Shown here: piece after piece, positions 25,656 to 34,536 of the stretch | How positions within the stretch are numbered: position 1 is the stretch's first letter | Layout of the letters: each line of letters opens with the position of its first letter | Source: UBA5314 sp035560815 | Lineage (GTDB): Bacteria; Bacillota; Syntrophomonadia; Syntrophomonadales; Syntrophomonadaceae | Reading direction: 5' to 3' | Length of the DNA: 64,000 nucleotides | Assembly: GCA_035560815.1 (NCBI GenBank) | Contig: DATMYR010000069.1 | Coordinates: 124,001 to 188,000, forward strand | Program-made: the position numbers and the translations under genes | Notes under the pieces: model-generated | The model's database searches: none | The model's input: only the letters and a program-made list of their open reading frames with translations | Told to the model about the DNA's origin: nothing

Positions 25656-26462
25656 ATGCCGGAGCTGCCGGAAGTGGAAACCATAAAAACCTCCCTCCAG
25701 TCCAATGTGGGGGCCAGTATTCAGAAAGTGGAGCTGCGCCGGGAGGATATCGTTCGGAAAAGTGATTTCGATATAGATGAACTCAGCGGTCAGATTATTT
25801 CCTCGCTGGAACGGCGCGCCAAGTTCCTCGATTTTACTCTCTCCAGCGGGCGCCATCTGGTCGTCCACCTGGGCATGAGCGGGCGGCTCTACCAGGTGGA
25901 AGCCTGCCAGCCTGAAGAGGGTCTTCATATGCATCTAGTTCTGCATCTGGACAACGACCGCCGTCTGATCTATCAGGATGCGCGCCGTTTCGGCGGGGTG
26001 TGGCTGCTTGACGAACCTTCGGGTATTTTCTCGGGACTGGGGGCCGAGCCGCTCACTGCGGCATTTACCCCGGCCTACCTGGAGAAACAGATTAAGGGAC
26101 GTAAGATAGCTATTAAGAGCCTGCTCCTTGATCAAAAACGAATTTCGGGGATCGGCAACATCTATGCCGATGAGGCCCTTTTTGCGGCGGGAATACAGCC
26201 CCAGCGCCCTGCGGGAAGTCTTCATAAAACTGAGATAAAGGCTCTGGTACGGGCGATTAAGAAAGTCCTAAAGCAAGGAATAACTGCTCGGGGAACCACG
26301 TTGCGGGACTTCCGGGATGGTTACAACCAGGCCGGAGGCTTCCAGGATTACCTGCAGGTTTATGGAAGAGCAGGGGAGCCCTGCCCAGGCTGCGGTCGCC
26401 CTCTTGAGCAGAAGCGCATTGGTGGGCGCAGCAGCCATTTCTGCAGTTGCTGCCAGAAATAG
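25656..26462 (+). CDS. mutM: formamidopyrimidine-DNA glycosylase
   Basis: The 268-residue enzyme excises 8-oxoguanine and formamidopyrimidines. The N-terminus MPELPEVETI supplies the catalytic Pro2 and Glu3. The conserved beta-hairpin Lys is in HLGMSGRLY and QDARRFGG follows. The helix-two-turn-helix contains LLLDQKRISGIGNIYADEALF. The C-terminal zinc finger reads CPGCGRPLEQKRIGGRSS and ends with CSCC, giving four Cys ligands. It lies 36 bases after polA; polA-mutM-coaE is a recurrent order in Firmicutes and suggests a repair/housekeeping operon. Confidence 0.96.
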   Translation: MPELPEVETIKTSLQSNVGASIQKVELRREDIVRKSDFDIDELSGQIISSLERRAKFLDFTLSSGRHLVVHLGMSGRLYQVEACQPEEGLHMHLVLHLDNDRRLIYQDARRFGGVWLLDEPSGIFSGLGAEPLTAAFTPAYLEKQIKGRKIAIKSLLLDQKRISGIGNIYADEALFAAGIQPQRPAGSLHKTEIKALVRAIKKVLKQGITARGTTLRDFRDGYNQAGGFQDYLQVYGRAGEPCPGCGRPLEQKRIGGRSSHFCSCCQK

Positions 26463-26559
26463 ACGGCCCATCGGACGGCTCTTCACTGGTAACGTTTTAA
26501 TAGTTCTATCCATATAGTAGCTATATATTTACTGACTATTTGGATAGGAGTGGCTGCAG

Positions 26560-27195
26560 GTGGACGTCTGGGCAATATTACTGGTTGGCCTGGCCTTGAG
26601 TATGGACGGGTTTATGGTTGGCATTGCGTATGGAATCAAGAAGATCGGTCTGCCACTGGTTTCCCTACTGGTGATCACCCTCGCGTCTGTTTCCGTTGTT
26701 AGCATTTCTATGATATTCGGGAAAGGGCTGGCTCTGGTAATACCCCCGGTTTTTGCCCTACATATAGGGGCCTTTCTCCTCATAGGCCTTGGTCTTTATC
26801 ACTTGATGAGTGGCATACGCCAGAAGATCAACAACCTGGAGGGCGATGAAGAAGAACCTATCTTAACCCTGAGTATTAAAGCCCTGGGCATAATCATTCA
26901 GATCTTAAAAAATCCCTCTCGGGCCGATTTTGATGCGTCGGGAGAAATCGGTCTGCGAGAATCGGTGTTCCTGGGCCTGGCTCTGTCCGTGGATGCTCTG
27001 GGAGCTGGGATTGGCCTGGCGCTCACTGGAGCCAATATTTTGTATACTGCCTCCAGTGTTGGTATGATACAATTTATTCTAGTTAACAGCGGGATATTCT
27101 TAGGCAAATTCATTAACAGCGAAAGGCTGAAAGAAGCGCTCTCTCTGGTGCCGGGGATTATTCTCATAGGCATCGGGCTTTTGAAAATCATGTGA
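26560..27195 (+). CDS. ytaF: sporulation membrane protein YtaF
   Basis: The 211-residue protein has about six membrane helices and belongs to the MntP/YtaF group. The first helix LLVGLALSMDGFMVGIAYG has the conserved Asp, and the repeat in the second half LGLALSVDALGAGIGLAL has its counterpart. This inverted-repeat pattern is shared with the Mn exporter MntP. The polA-mutM-ytaF-coaE gene order is that of spore formers, where YtaF is annotated as a sporulation membrane protein. Transport activity is inferred only from homology. Translation starts at GTG 26560. Confidence 0.88.
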   Translation: MDVWAILLVGLALSMDGFMVGIAYGIKKIGLPLVSLLVITLASVSVVSISMIFGKGLALVIPPVFALHIGAFLLIGLGLYHLMSGIRQKINNLEGDEEEPILTLSIKALGIIIQILKNPSRADFDASGEIGLRESVFLGLALSVDALGAGIGLALTGANILYTASSVGMIQFILVNSGIFLGKFINSERLKEALSLVPGIILIGIGLLKIM

Positions 27196-27210
27196 AGTCG
27201 GTGAGTGGGC

Positions 27211-27813
27211 ATGAGAATTATAGGGCTGACCGGGGGAATTGCCAGTGGCAAGAGTACGGTGAAAAAGGCCCTGGAGGAACTGGGAGCGGTTGTGATCAGT
27301 GGGGATGATGTAGCCCACGAAATCATGATGCCAGGAAAACCAGCCTGGGCCGATACCGTAGAAATTTTCGGGGAGGAGATCCTCAACCCCGATCAAACCA
27401 TTAACCGGGCTAAATTGGGAAGTATTGTTTTTAATGATTCCCGTCTCCTCAAAGAGCTCGATCACATTGCCCATCCACGGGTGATGGAGCACTTTAAGAA
27501 TGAACTCCAGGAGACCAGAGCCGCGAACCCGAATGCGATTGTAGTGATGGAAATCCCCCTGCTTTATGAGGCGCACATGGATAGAATATGCGATGAGGTG
27601 TGGGTGGTATGGGTGGATCGGGAGACCCAGATTACCAGGCTTATGAATAGGAACGAACTGAGCCGGGAAGATGCCATTAAGCGGATTGAGTCTCAGATGT
27701 CCCTGGAGGAAAAAGCCCAGCGGGCTGATCGGGTTCTAGACAATACGCGAGGAATAGAGGAAACTATAACAATAGCCACCAGATATTTCAATGAAATAAT
27801 ACACAATGCTTAA
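27211..27813 (+). CDS. coaE: dephospho-CoA kinase
   Basis: The product, about 200 residues, phosphorylates dephospho-CoA, the last step of CoA synthesis. The P-loop is GLTGGIASGKSTV at the N-terminus. DDVAHEIMMPG is the conserved substrate-binding helix, and HPRVMEHF, VVMEIPLLYE and the lid RLMNRNELSREDAIKRI follow. I prefer the ATG at 27211 to the in-frame GTG at 27205, since family members start MxxIGLTGG. It overlaps no gene and lies 15 bases after ytaF. Confidence 0.95.
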   Translation: MRIIGLTGGIASGKSTVKKALEELGAVVISGDDVAHEIMMPGKPAWADTVEIFGEEILNPDQTINRAKLGSIVFNDSRLLKELDHIAHPRVMEHFKNELQETRAANPNAIVVMEIPLLYEAHMDRICDEVWVVWVDRETQITRLMNRNELSREDAIKRIESQMSLEEKAQRADRVLDNTRGIEETITIATRYFNEIIHNA

Positions 27814-27855
27814 ATAAAATATAATAATCAACCTTTTCTAACCGGGGGTTATAGC

Positions 27856-28422
27856 GTGGCGATTGTGAGGTCAAAATCCAGATATTCCAGGATTCTTTGG
27901 ATTACCATCCTTATTTTTTTTACCCTTCTTCTAACCTTTTCTAAATGGATCGGCATTTTCTATCCCGAACCAAACCGGGATGTTGTGTTTAAAGAAGCCG
28001 GGGAATACGGGGTAGACCCTTATCTGGTCTTCGCCATCATTCGCACGGAAAGCAAGTATCAGAACGCAGCCGAATCGCCCGCCGGAGCGAAGGGGTTGAT
28101 GCAGATTATGCCGGAAACAGCCCAATGGATTGCCGGGCAACAAGGAATTAAGGGCTTTGATGTGGCCAAGTTGCACGATCCTACCACGAATATTGCCTTC
28201 GGTTGCTGGTACCTGGCCGATTTAAATAAGGAGTTCGATGGGCGACTGCCCCTCGTGATAGCTGCTTACAATGCCGGTCGGGGACGGGTGCGGGAGTGGG
28301 TGATCAACGGTACCTGGGATGGAGACCCATCCCAGTTGCAGCGCATACCTTACCAGGAGACCCGCAAATATGTAGACAACGTATTACACAGCTATGATGC
28401 CTACCAGGCAATATATCAGTAA
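27856..28422 (+). CDS. membrane-anchored lytic transglycosylase (SLT domain)
   Basis: The 188-residue protein has one N-terminal transmembrane helix (about residues 12-30). An SLT/goose-lysozyme-type domain follows, cleaving peptidoglycan between MurNAc and GlcNAc. The catalytic Glu is in FAIIRTESKYQ. ESPAGAKGLMQIMPETA, TNIAFGCWYLA and VIAAYNAGRGRV are the standard family blocks. In spore formers this protein sits next to coaE, as here (42 bases). A GTG start at 27856 and a terminator after the stop define the operon end. Confidence 0.93.
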   Translation: MAIVRSKSRYSRILWITILIFFTLLLTFSKWIGIFYPEPNRDVVFKEAGEYGVDPYLVFAIIRTESKYQNAAESPAGAKGLMQIMPETAQWIAGQQGIKGFDVAKLHDPTTNIAFGCWYLADLNKEFDGRLPLVIAAYNAGRGRVREWVINGTWDGDPSQLQRIPYQETRKYVDNVLHSYDAYQAIYQ

Positions 28423-28432
28423 TAGGAATTCA

Positions 28433-28456
28433 TAGCCCCCATGAGGGGCTTTTTCC
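28433..28456 (+). terminator. terminator of the polA-to-transglycosylase operon
   Basis: AGCCCC pairs with GGGGCT around a short loop and is followed by TTTTT, about 12 bases past the stop codon. Confidence 0.88.
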
Positions 28457-28511
28457 ATTTCTGTGTCTGGCCGGGTTACTAGAGGCATAGTACGCTGCTT
28501 CATTTAATATA

Positions 28512-28542
28512 ATGTCCCCATAAGTAAACAAAAAGGGGACAT
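28512..28542 (+). promoter_or_regulatory. inverted repeat covering the ribosome-binding site of the peptide-binding protein gene
   Basis: ATGTCCCC (28512-28519) is the exact complement of GGGGACAT (28535-28542). The second arm contains the only Shine-Dalgarno (AAAAAGGGGA) of the gene starting at 28546. In RNA this 8-bp helix with a 15-nt loop would hide the ribosome-binding site. Confidence 0.6.
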
Positions 28543-28545
28543 GGT

Positions 28546-30156
28546 ATGGGCAGGTACCTGAGACATAAACGCCTGGTAGTTGTAAGCGCACTCGTTCTGA
28601 CTTTTCTAGTGGGGATAGCCTTCTATATTCACAGGGTAGTGGTGGTAAATGCCAGTCTGGATAGTCGTCCTTTGGAAATAGGACTGGCAGGCAGTATCGA
28701 TACTGCCGAACCAGCCCAGGTTAGCAATCACCAGGAGCTCCTGCTGGCTTCCCTGCTTTATGAAGGATTGCTCACTTATGATGAGCAATCATCCAGCCTC
28801 AAACCCAATATTGCCAAAAACTGGTCCTTCTCTACAGATGGCAAGACTTTGGTTGTTACGTTAAACAAGGATGTGCATTTTATCAATGGCCGTTTGCTCA
28901 CAGCGGCGGATGTGAAAAAGTCCTGGGAAAAGAATTTCACCAGTGCTCAGGATATGCCGGCGTTTAGCCTTTTCCTCGGCATTCAAGGGGCATCGGAACG
29001 TTTGGAAGGGAAAACCAGTGATGTTAGCGGTATTCAGGTAGTCAATGATTTTACATTAAAAATTGTTCTTACTCGTGCCAATGCATCTTTTCCCGCCATG
29101 CTCACAAATCCGGTTTTCTGGGTCTATGACTGCCAGGAAGGCAACCCGCCCTTTGCGGGAACGGGTCCTTTTGTTGTCAGGCAAAACCCTGACAATAAAG
29201 ACATCTGGCTGGACCGTAATGAGAAATACCATGGGGGACGGCCACTCGTCACCAGTCTTCACATTACTGTTTATCCTGATCAGGAGGCCGCCTTTCAGGC
29301 TTATAAAGCAGGAAAACTTGATTACCTGGATGCGGTGCCCCTGGGGGAGTTGGCTGGAATAGAAAAGGATGAGAAATATAGCAAGCTATTGATTGACAGA
29401 CCACTTTGGGATACCTATGATATCGGCTTCAATCTGAACCGGGCTCCATTTAAAGACAACTATAAATTGCGCCGGGCATTGAACTATGCAGTGGACCGTC
29501 AGACTATCATCGACAAGGTCATGGGCGGCAATGCTACGCCACTTAAAGCAGTTCTTCCTCAGGGCATACCAGGATTCAATGAATCCCTGCGTGGATATTC
29601 CTATGATCCCGATCGGGCCAAAGCCCTTTTGGAGGAGGCCGGGTATCCCGGGGGTAAAGGCCTCTCGACGGTTATATTAAGCTACAACAACGATGAAGGC
29701 CACCGTCTGGTGGCTGAAACTGTGGCCCAGCAGCTCGGGCAGGTCGGGTTTCCTGTCCAAATCCAGCCTATGGATTGGAGCTACTATAAGAGCCAATTGA
29801 ACGCCATGAATCTGACCCTTTTCCGCATGGAATGGCGTCCTGATTACCCCGATGCGGATGCTTTCCTGTACAGTATATTTCATAGCAGTAAGATGGGTGT
29901 GAGCAATTATGGTGGCTACAACAACCCGCAGGTAGATAAAATGCTGGAGGCCTCCCGCAGCGAAGTCCACAATCCTCAAGAAAGAATCGCCATGCTCAAC
30001 CGAATCGAGGAAATGCTGGTTGATGACGCCCCCTATATCTGGTTATTCCAGCGCAAGGCTGCCAAAATGATTAGCCCTCAGGTTCACAATCTGAAGCTGG
30101 ATGGAATGGAGAATGTCGATTGGGCCAAAGTGGAACTGCACAAACTGCAGATATAG
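28546..30156 (+). CDS. peptide/nickel ABC transporter substrate-binding protein (family 5), orphan
   Basis: The 536-residue protein belongs to the SBP_bac_5 family (OppA/DppA). After a basic start and a hydrophobic helix (residues 9-28) the mature domain shows LLASLLYEGLLTYDE and TLNKDVHFINGRLLTAADV. FKDNYKLRRALNYAVDRQTII and SYDPDRAKALLEEAGYPGG are further strongly conserved blocks. No lipobox Cys follows the hydrophobic segment, so it may stay anchored by the uncleaved helix. No permease or ATPase genes are adjacent; its partner transporter must be elsewhere. It is a single gene with its own promoter region after the preceding terminator. Confidence 0.9.
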   Translation: MGRYLRHKRLVVVSALVLTFLVGIAFYIHRVVVVNASLDSRPLEIGLAGSIDTAEPAQVSNHQELLLASLLYEGLLTYDEQSSSLKPNIAKNWSFSTDGKTLVVTLNKDVHFINGRLLTAADVKKSWEKNFTSAQDMPAFSLFLGIQGASERLEGKTSDVSGIQVVNDFTLKIVLTRANASFPAMLTNPVFWVYDCQEGNPPFAGTGPFVVRQNPDNKDIWLDRNEKYHGGRPLVTSLHITVYPDQEAAFQAYKAGKLDYLDAVPLGELAGIEKDEKYSKLLIDRPLWDTYDIGFNLNRAPFKDNYKLRRALNYAVDRQTIIDKVMGGNATPLKAVLPQGIPGFNESLRGYSYDPDRAKALLEEAGYPGGKGLSTVILSYNNDEGHRLVAETVAQQLGQVGFPVQIQPMDWSYYKSQLNAMNLTLFRMEWRPDYPDADAFLYSIFHSSKMGVSNYGGYNNPQVDKMLEASRSEVHNPQERIAMLNRIEEMLVDDAPYIWLFQRKAAKMISPQVHNLKLDGMENVDWAKVELHKLQI

Positions 30157-30169
30157 TTTCCTGAACCGA

Positions 30170-31105
30170 TCACAGTCCGTTTACTGGCATTTCGGCATCT
30201 TCCTCATCATCGAAAATAACTGCAGCCTGACTAGGACTCCAGGTATTCGGTTCCCAGAGGTCATGTAGAGAAGCGGCTTGAATTCGCCAGTAGGGAGGGC
30301 CTTGCACCAAATCAAGCTGGGTTTTCTTCCTGGACAGCTTTGATGATCCTTGAAAAGAGGCCTGCAAATCTACCTTAAAGCTAGCCGGACCTAGCGCTTC
30401 CATCCCAACTATACGGATCGATTGAATTTTCAGCTGGGAAGTCATTCCGGGGCTGTCCGGAGGACCGTATACCATGCGATCAGCCAGGCCCCGGTCGCCT
30501 TGATTCAAGATAGTAATAAATATTTTAATTACATCCTCTGGTGGCTGGGACTGCATTTGCTGCTCAAATTGGCCTGCTGCTTTCCAGATCATTACCTGGT
30601 GAGCTAGATCTGGCCGTCCGCTGGCGTGAGTCCTACTGTCCCGAAAGTGAAGGCAGAAATGACCATTGAAATTATTGTTTTGAATAGCGCCTGCACCATG
30701 CGGCATACCATTCATGGAAGCTGCGATTTTCCGGCCGTCATTCAGCACCACGACTACAGCCCGCCGTCTCCAGCTCCACTGGCCATATATAGCTTTCATC
30801 GTTTTTGTGTCCAGGGCGCTTAGAGGCTGGACATCAGCATGGAAGCTGCCCGCCCTGCGCTGCACTTTGAATTGCTGTCCGGTTTCATAATCGATGATAG
30901 TAGCCTGTGCATATTTGGGGAATATACTTTTTGCATCATTCCAGGATAGGTATTCGCCCTTTATATTATTGTTATCTTCCAGGGAGCCTGGAGGCTGGGG
31001 ATCTTTAGACATAGGGCGACGTGCCACCAAAAATAGACCCAGAGCTATTAATATCAGCAGCAGTATCGACCCAAGCAGCCGTTTTCGCTGCACCAATACG
31101 AACAT
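30170..31105 (-). CDS. secreted protein with conserved His-rich 'HFxxSxTH' domain
   Basis: The 311-residue protein has an N-terminal helix (residues 8-27) and a short linker. A domain at about 60-185 reads GSFHADVQPLSALDTKTM, WSWRRRAVVVVL, ASMNGMPHGAGAI, NNNFNGHFCLHFRDSRTH and HQVMIWKA. The His/Asp/His spacing resembles a hydrolase-like module found attached to stalk-domain proteins in Firmicutes, but I cannot name it. The C-terminal ~100 residues (LVQGPPYWRIQAASLHDLWEP) look like an NTF2/SnoaL-type lumenal domain. It is convergent with the peptide-binding protein. No terminator is obvious between them. Confidence 0.65.
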   Translation of the reverse strand: MFVLVQRKRLLGSILLLILIALGLFLVARRPMSKDPQPPGSLEDNNNIKGEYLSWNDAKSIFPKYAQATIIDYETGQQFKVQRRAGSFHADVQPLSALDTKTMKAIYGQWSWRRRAVVVVLNDGRKIAASMNGMPHGAGAIQNNNFNGHFCLHFRDSRTHASGRPDLAHQVMIWKAAGQFEQQMQSQPPEDVIKIFITILNQGDRGLADRMVYGPPDSPGMTSQLKIQSIRIVGMEALGPASFKVDLQASFQGSSKLSRKKTQLDLVQGPPYWRIQAASLHDLWEPNTWSPSQAAVIFDDEEDAEMPVNGL

Positions 31106-31271
31106 GAAAAAGCCCCCTTTTCACCTGTCTTCCGCCCATCATTACATGTATATTCAGGACCTGTTATTCTATCATTCGTTGGGGGGGGTTAACACAATTA
31201 ATCGCGCAAATCCGGTGCTTTTCTTGAAAGACGATACGACCTGGGCTACAATCAAAAAAGACCGAAAGAGG

Positions 31272-31844
31272 ATGGAGTTGTATATCACGAGAGTAATCAG
31301 CGAAGCAGTCAATTGGTTGATGAGTATTGTAGTGGCTCTGATTCTTGCTGCTGTTATCAATATATTTGTGTGCCAGCCCACGGAAGTCTTGGGCAGTTCT
31401 ATGGAACCCACCCTGCAGAATGGGGAGATGGTCTTCTTGTCAAAACTGCCGCACACCTTTCACTTGAATCTGAATTACGGAGATATTGTAGTCATCGACA
31501 GCCGGGTGCAATACCAGCGTTCCTGGACGGATGACCTCATGGAAAGTCCAGTTGTTCAGTTTATTACCCGCACCTCCGCACCGATTCGCAAAGACTACTG
31601 GATCAAGAGACTGATCGGCAAACCCGGTGATGTATTGGAGATTAAGGATGGTCGGGTTTTCAGAAACGGTCATCTGGTTGATGAACCCTACCTGAAGGAA
31701 CCGATGAATGCAGTTGATCAAAGGATCGTTGTCCCGCTTAACGCCGTATTTCTTATGGGGGATAACCGCAACAACAGCTTCGACTGCCGGGCCATCGGCC
31801 CTGTTCCCCTGGACCACGTTCTAGGCAAAATGATATTTTCCTGA
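31272..31844 (+). CDS. lepB: type I signal peptidase
   Basis: The product, 190 residues from the ATG at 31272, removes signal peptides at the outer membrane face. One transmembrane helix (about 11-34) precedes the catalytic Ser in GSSMEPTL (near residue 42). The general-base Lys lies in IKRLIGKPGD near 112. GDNRNNSFDCRAIGPV is the conserved C-terminal box. The start is uncertain: AAAGAGG lies directly against the ATG and six bases before a TTG at 31278. A long in-frame extension to 30894 overlaps the opposing gene and has no coding signal. Several exported proteins are encoded nearby. Confidence 0.93.
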   Translation: MELYITRVISEAVNWLMSIVVALILAAVINIFVCQPTEVLGSSMEPTLQNGEMVFLSKLPHTFHLNLNYGDIVVIDSRVQYQRSWTDDLMESPVVQFITRTSAPIRKDYWIKRLIGKPGDVLEIKDGRVFRNGHLVDEPYLKEPMNAVDQRIVVPLNAVFLMGDNRNNSFDCRAIGPVPLDHVLGKMIFS

Positions 31845-31955
31845 ATGATGCTTCGGGGAAGGATAGAAGTTCGATCAGTTAGTGGTAGTGCACTGCTCGG
31901 AATAAAGGCTATTTGAAGATAAAAGGGTTTAAGAACCATTACGTGGAGGGATAAT

Positions 31956-32186
31956 ATGCCACTCACACCCGAACAGCGCGAAGCCTGGGAGAGAGAAAAA
32001 GCTGAAAGGCTGGAGCGTGAAAAACAGCAAGAGGAATTAGTGCTCAAGAAACATGATGAAATAGAGAAAATCGACCGTGCCATCAATACGGTGGAACGTC
32101 AGGAGAAGAGGAAGAAGATCCTCATTGTTGCAGTGTTTGTCATCTTTTATGGGTTGATGGGCTTCTGGTACTTTTTCCTGCGCTGA
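31956..32186 (+). CDS. small coiled-coil, tail-anchored protein
   Basis: The 76-residue protein has a highly charged, helical N-terminal two thirds (repeats of REKAERLEREKQQEE) predicted to form a coiled coil. A single C-terminal transmembrane helix (about 55-74; ILIVAVFVIFYGLMGFWYF) follows, a tail-anchored topology with the charged part in the cytoplasm. The ATG follows GGAGGGATAAT. It is 112 bases from lepB. I do not recognise a family. Confidence 0.7.
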   Translation: MPLTPEQREAWEREKAERLEREKQQEELVLKKHDEIEKIDRAINTVERQEKRKKILIVAVFVIFYGLMGFWYFFLR

Positions 32187-32242
32187 AATATGATCCGTTT
32201 ATTGGTCCTGAGAACAACTTGATGACATCTCGGCCCATTATA

Positions 32243-33130
32243 TTACAGGCATTCTTGAACCCGTCTCACGAGAAGATCCACACAGGTGCGGATATTGCCA
32301 GGGGTATAGATGCGCAGATCACCCCGGTAATAGTTCTGGAAAAGTCGTTCGCGCATTTCTTCCCCAGGAATCCCGGCATCGTACATGTCTCGAATACGGG
32401 TAAAAGCTTCCCGAGCAGCCAATAGGGCACGCTGGTAAAATGCGTCAATTTCATTGCCGGTCCAGATTCTCTCATGAGGAATAGCCAGGACCCGGCTGGG
32501 GTATCCGCGAAGCCTCTCTATGGTTTCTATGTACAATGGATAGCTCTGAAAGAAGATTGGGAAGATTTCGGTATCGGAAGACTGGAAACCAGCCGCATCG
32601 GAAATGAACATGACCCGGTCTGAAGGAAGATATGCAGCCAGACTGTCAGAACTATGCCCGGGTGCGCTGATAATTTCCAAAACTACCCCGGCTTCCGGAA
32701 CAATATGATCACCCTCTTGTACAGTCCTTTCTACATCAATGTGATCTACCTGGGAAATTTCAACATTTGCTTCTAGAAGTCCCTCATTGGTCAGCACAGC
32801 AAGCATCGATTTGTCTTGATTAAAAAAATCGGCCAGGATAGCAGCTTTACCCAGAACCTTTTGCGCCTTGGGACTAGCCGTCAGCGCTGCACCGGGGAAT
32901 AGCTCCTGCAGAGAGGGGATGCCGCATACGTGATCGAAATGGGCATGCATGGCCAGGAGATGTTCAACATGAGGTAAAGAAGGATGACCGTGTTCCTCCC
33001 ACTGCTTTCTTAAGCCCGCTACAGCACCGCTAACACCACATTCCACAAGGGCCGCTCGACTTTTGCCAACTACGAAGAAGTTGAAATGCCGATTACCTAA
33101 ACACAGGACATGCTCGCTCAGGCGCTTCAT
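32243..33130 (-). CDS. metallo-beta-lactamase fold hydrolase
   Basis: The product, 295 residues from the ATG at 33130 (GGGGAGTTTTTC upstream), is an MBL-fold metal hydrolase. The metal motif HAHFDH lies near residues 61-66, further His/Asp ligands are in ISAPGHSSDSLAAYL and FISDAAGF, and IPHERIWTG supplies the last His. The C-terminal 60 residues are helical, with ILALRDMYDAGIP-like pattern. The fold covers glyoxalases, thioesterase-like and lactonase-like enzymes; the substrate is unknown. The downstream 3' end is convergent with the small plus-strand gene at 31956. Confidence 0.85.
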   Translation of the reverse strand: MKRLSEHVLCLGNRHFNFFVVGKSRAALVECGVSGAVAGLRKQWEEHGHPSLPHVEHLLAMHAHFDHVCGIPSLQELFPGAALTASPKAQKVLGKAAILADFFNQDKSMLAVLTNEGLLEANVEISQVDHIDVERTVQEGDHIVPEAGVVLEIISAPGHSSDSLAAYLPSDRVMFISDAAGFQSSDTEIFPIFFQSYPLYIETIERLRGYPSRVLAIPHERIWTGNEIDAFYQRALLAAREAFTRIRDMYDAGIPGEEMRERLFQNYYRGDLRIYTPGNIRTCVDLLVRRVQECL

Positions 33131-33228
33131 GAAAAACTCCCCTTCTTCTCTCTCTAAACCCTGCGTAAACTCCGGGATGCACAACCTGCAGATAACCTTT
33201 CGTCCTCTGTTTTCAAGGTATTCTTATA

Positions 33229-33762
33229 TTATCTATATGGCTGACTGAAACGATTATGATGGACCTGGAGATGTGGAAAATCGGCTTCCGTCCGTGAGGC
33301 TTTTTCTTCGTCTGGATAGCCAAGGGCAATGATGGCTTCCACCTTGAATTTATCAGGAATATTTAGAAGATTTCGAATGTAATCCTCAGCGCTCTGGCCG
33401 TCACGGTGCAGACGTTCCCGAATTTGAATCCAACAAGAGCCCAGGCCCATCCAGGCCGCGGTTAAATGGAGTATGATGGAAGCGATGGAGCAGTCCTCTA
33501 CCCAGACATCACATTTTTGCGGGTCTCCGAGTATTACAATGCCCAGGGGGGCGTTTTTCAGAAACGACGAACCATGCTCTTTAGCCTGAGATAATTGAGC
33601 AAGAAGCTCCCTATCATCGATTACGATGAATTCCCAGGGACGCAAACCTCGGGATGAGGGAGATAGTAAAGCAGCTTTAATAAGATGATCCACTTTCTCC
33701 TTTTCCACTGGGATGCTTTGGTATCTTCGGATACTACGACGCTTTTTTAGCAGCTCAAACAT
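33229..33762 (-). CDS. nitroreductase-family flavoprotein
   Basis: This 177-residue protein has KKRRSIRRYQSIPVEKEKV at the N-terminus (FMN phosphate Arg residues) and LLSPSSRGLRPWEFIVI. IILHLTAAWMGLGSCWIQI and IIALGYPDEEK complete the fold. It is the short, NfnB/Frp-like form, with a C-terminal His-rich tail (HLQVHHNRFSQPYR). It differs clearly from the other nitroreductase at 12893..13492. It is likely monocistronic. Confidence 0.88.
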   Translation of the reverse strand: MFELLKKRRSIRRYQSIPVEKEKVDHLIKAALLSPSSRGLRPWEFIVIDDRELLAQLSQAKEHGSSFLKNAPLGIVILGDPQKCDVWVEDCSIASIILHLTAAWMGLGSCWIQIRERLHRDGQSAEDYIRNLLNIPDKFKVEAIIALGYPDEEKASRTEADFPHLQVHHNRFSQPYR

Positions 33763-33933
33763 TATTCAAGTCCTCCCATCATCACAATTCGTATGACCTT
33801 AATTTATGCTATCTCCCAATCATGTTCCAGGTCAAGAATAGGGTTGAGAGATAGAGGAAATTTCATTCCGGGCACTATTTTTTCATGGAGGAGTTCCCCA
33901 TTGAATATCGAAAGATACCAGGGAGGTGATCTG

Positions 33934-34143
33934 ATGAACTTCTTCAGTAAATTTCTCGAAGGCAGGGAAATCCGGAAACTGGCGGCGGAATATGTGCGCC
34001 AGTCGGGACTGACTGCTGCTGAAGCGCATCGTTCTCTGGAGCGCCAGACAGAACGTCTCCAAATCAGCCGGCCGGGCAAGAGCCAGCTATGGTATATGGA
34101 GAAGATCCTTTACGATCTTCAGAGAGACCGGGGGCGTAGTTAA
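33934..34143 (+). CDS. small conserved helical protein of unknown function
   Basis: The 69-residue protein starts at ATG 33934 behind AGGGAGGTGATCTG. It is helical and basic (EIRKLAAEYVRQSGLTAAEAHRS and LWYMEKILYDLQRDRG), with no membrane segment or cysteine. The AAEYVRQSGLTAAEA region resembles a UBA- or helix-turn-helix-like hairpin. It starts a run of three small plus-strand genes, of which the last is the CDGSH-like protein. I do not recognise it. Confidence 0.6.
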   Translation: MNFFSKFLEGREIRKLAAEYVRQSGLTAAEAHRSLERQTERLQISRPGKSQLWYMEKILYDLQRDRGRS

Positions 34144-34191
34144 CCTTCCCGAGGAGGCTCGGGTGGCGTAGAAGAAAGGTGGTATAAATCA

Positions 34192-34467
34192 TTGGATTGT
34201 CCTGAACACTTAAAAGATATGGACCTACGAAGCATGACGGTGATGGAACGGATCCTCTTCTACTCCTATGAAGCGCATAGCGACTTTGAGAGAGCTATGG
34301 AGCACATGCATCCCGTAATTATTGAACAGGCCGAGCAAGGCCTCTATGAGATGTTGGGCATTATCAAAACTGTCAGGGAGAAGATGGAAGATCAGGAACA
34401 ACTGGCCGTTTTGGATCAAATAGAGAAGGTCCTTGAATTGGATTACCAGCATTATCAGGGCGAATAA
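34192..34467 (+). CDS. small acidic helical protein of unknown function
   Basis: The 91-residue frame begins with TTG at 34192, nine bases after AAAGGTGG. The protein is acidic and mostly helical, with a long amphipathic helix (EQAEQGLYEMLGIIKTVREK, then LAVLDQIEKVLELDYQHY). No metal or membrane motif is visible. It may be co-transcribed with the gene 48 bases upstream. The family is unknown to me. Confidence 0.5.
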   Translation: MDCPEHLKDMDLRSMTVMERILFYSYEAHSDFERAMEHMHPVIIEQAEQGLYEMLGIIKTVREKMEDQEQLAVLDQIEKVLELDYQHYQGE

Positions 34468-34536
34468 CGTAATCAGCGGATTCTTTTTCTTGCAAATGTT
34501 CATCCTATAAGAAAATGCGAGGAAAGGGTGCAGTCC

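Noticed and set aside
30894..31271. An in-frame 126-codon extension upstream of signal peptidase I.
   Set aside because: It overlaps the opposing gene and lacks family similarity; signal peptidases of this type begin just before the first membrane helix.
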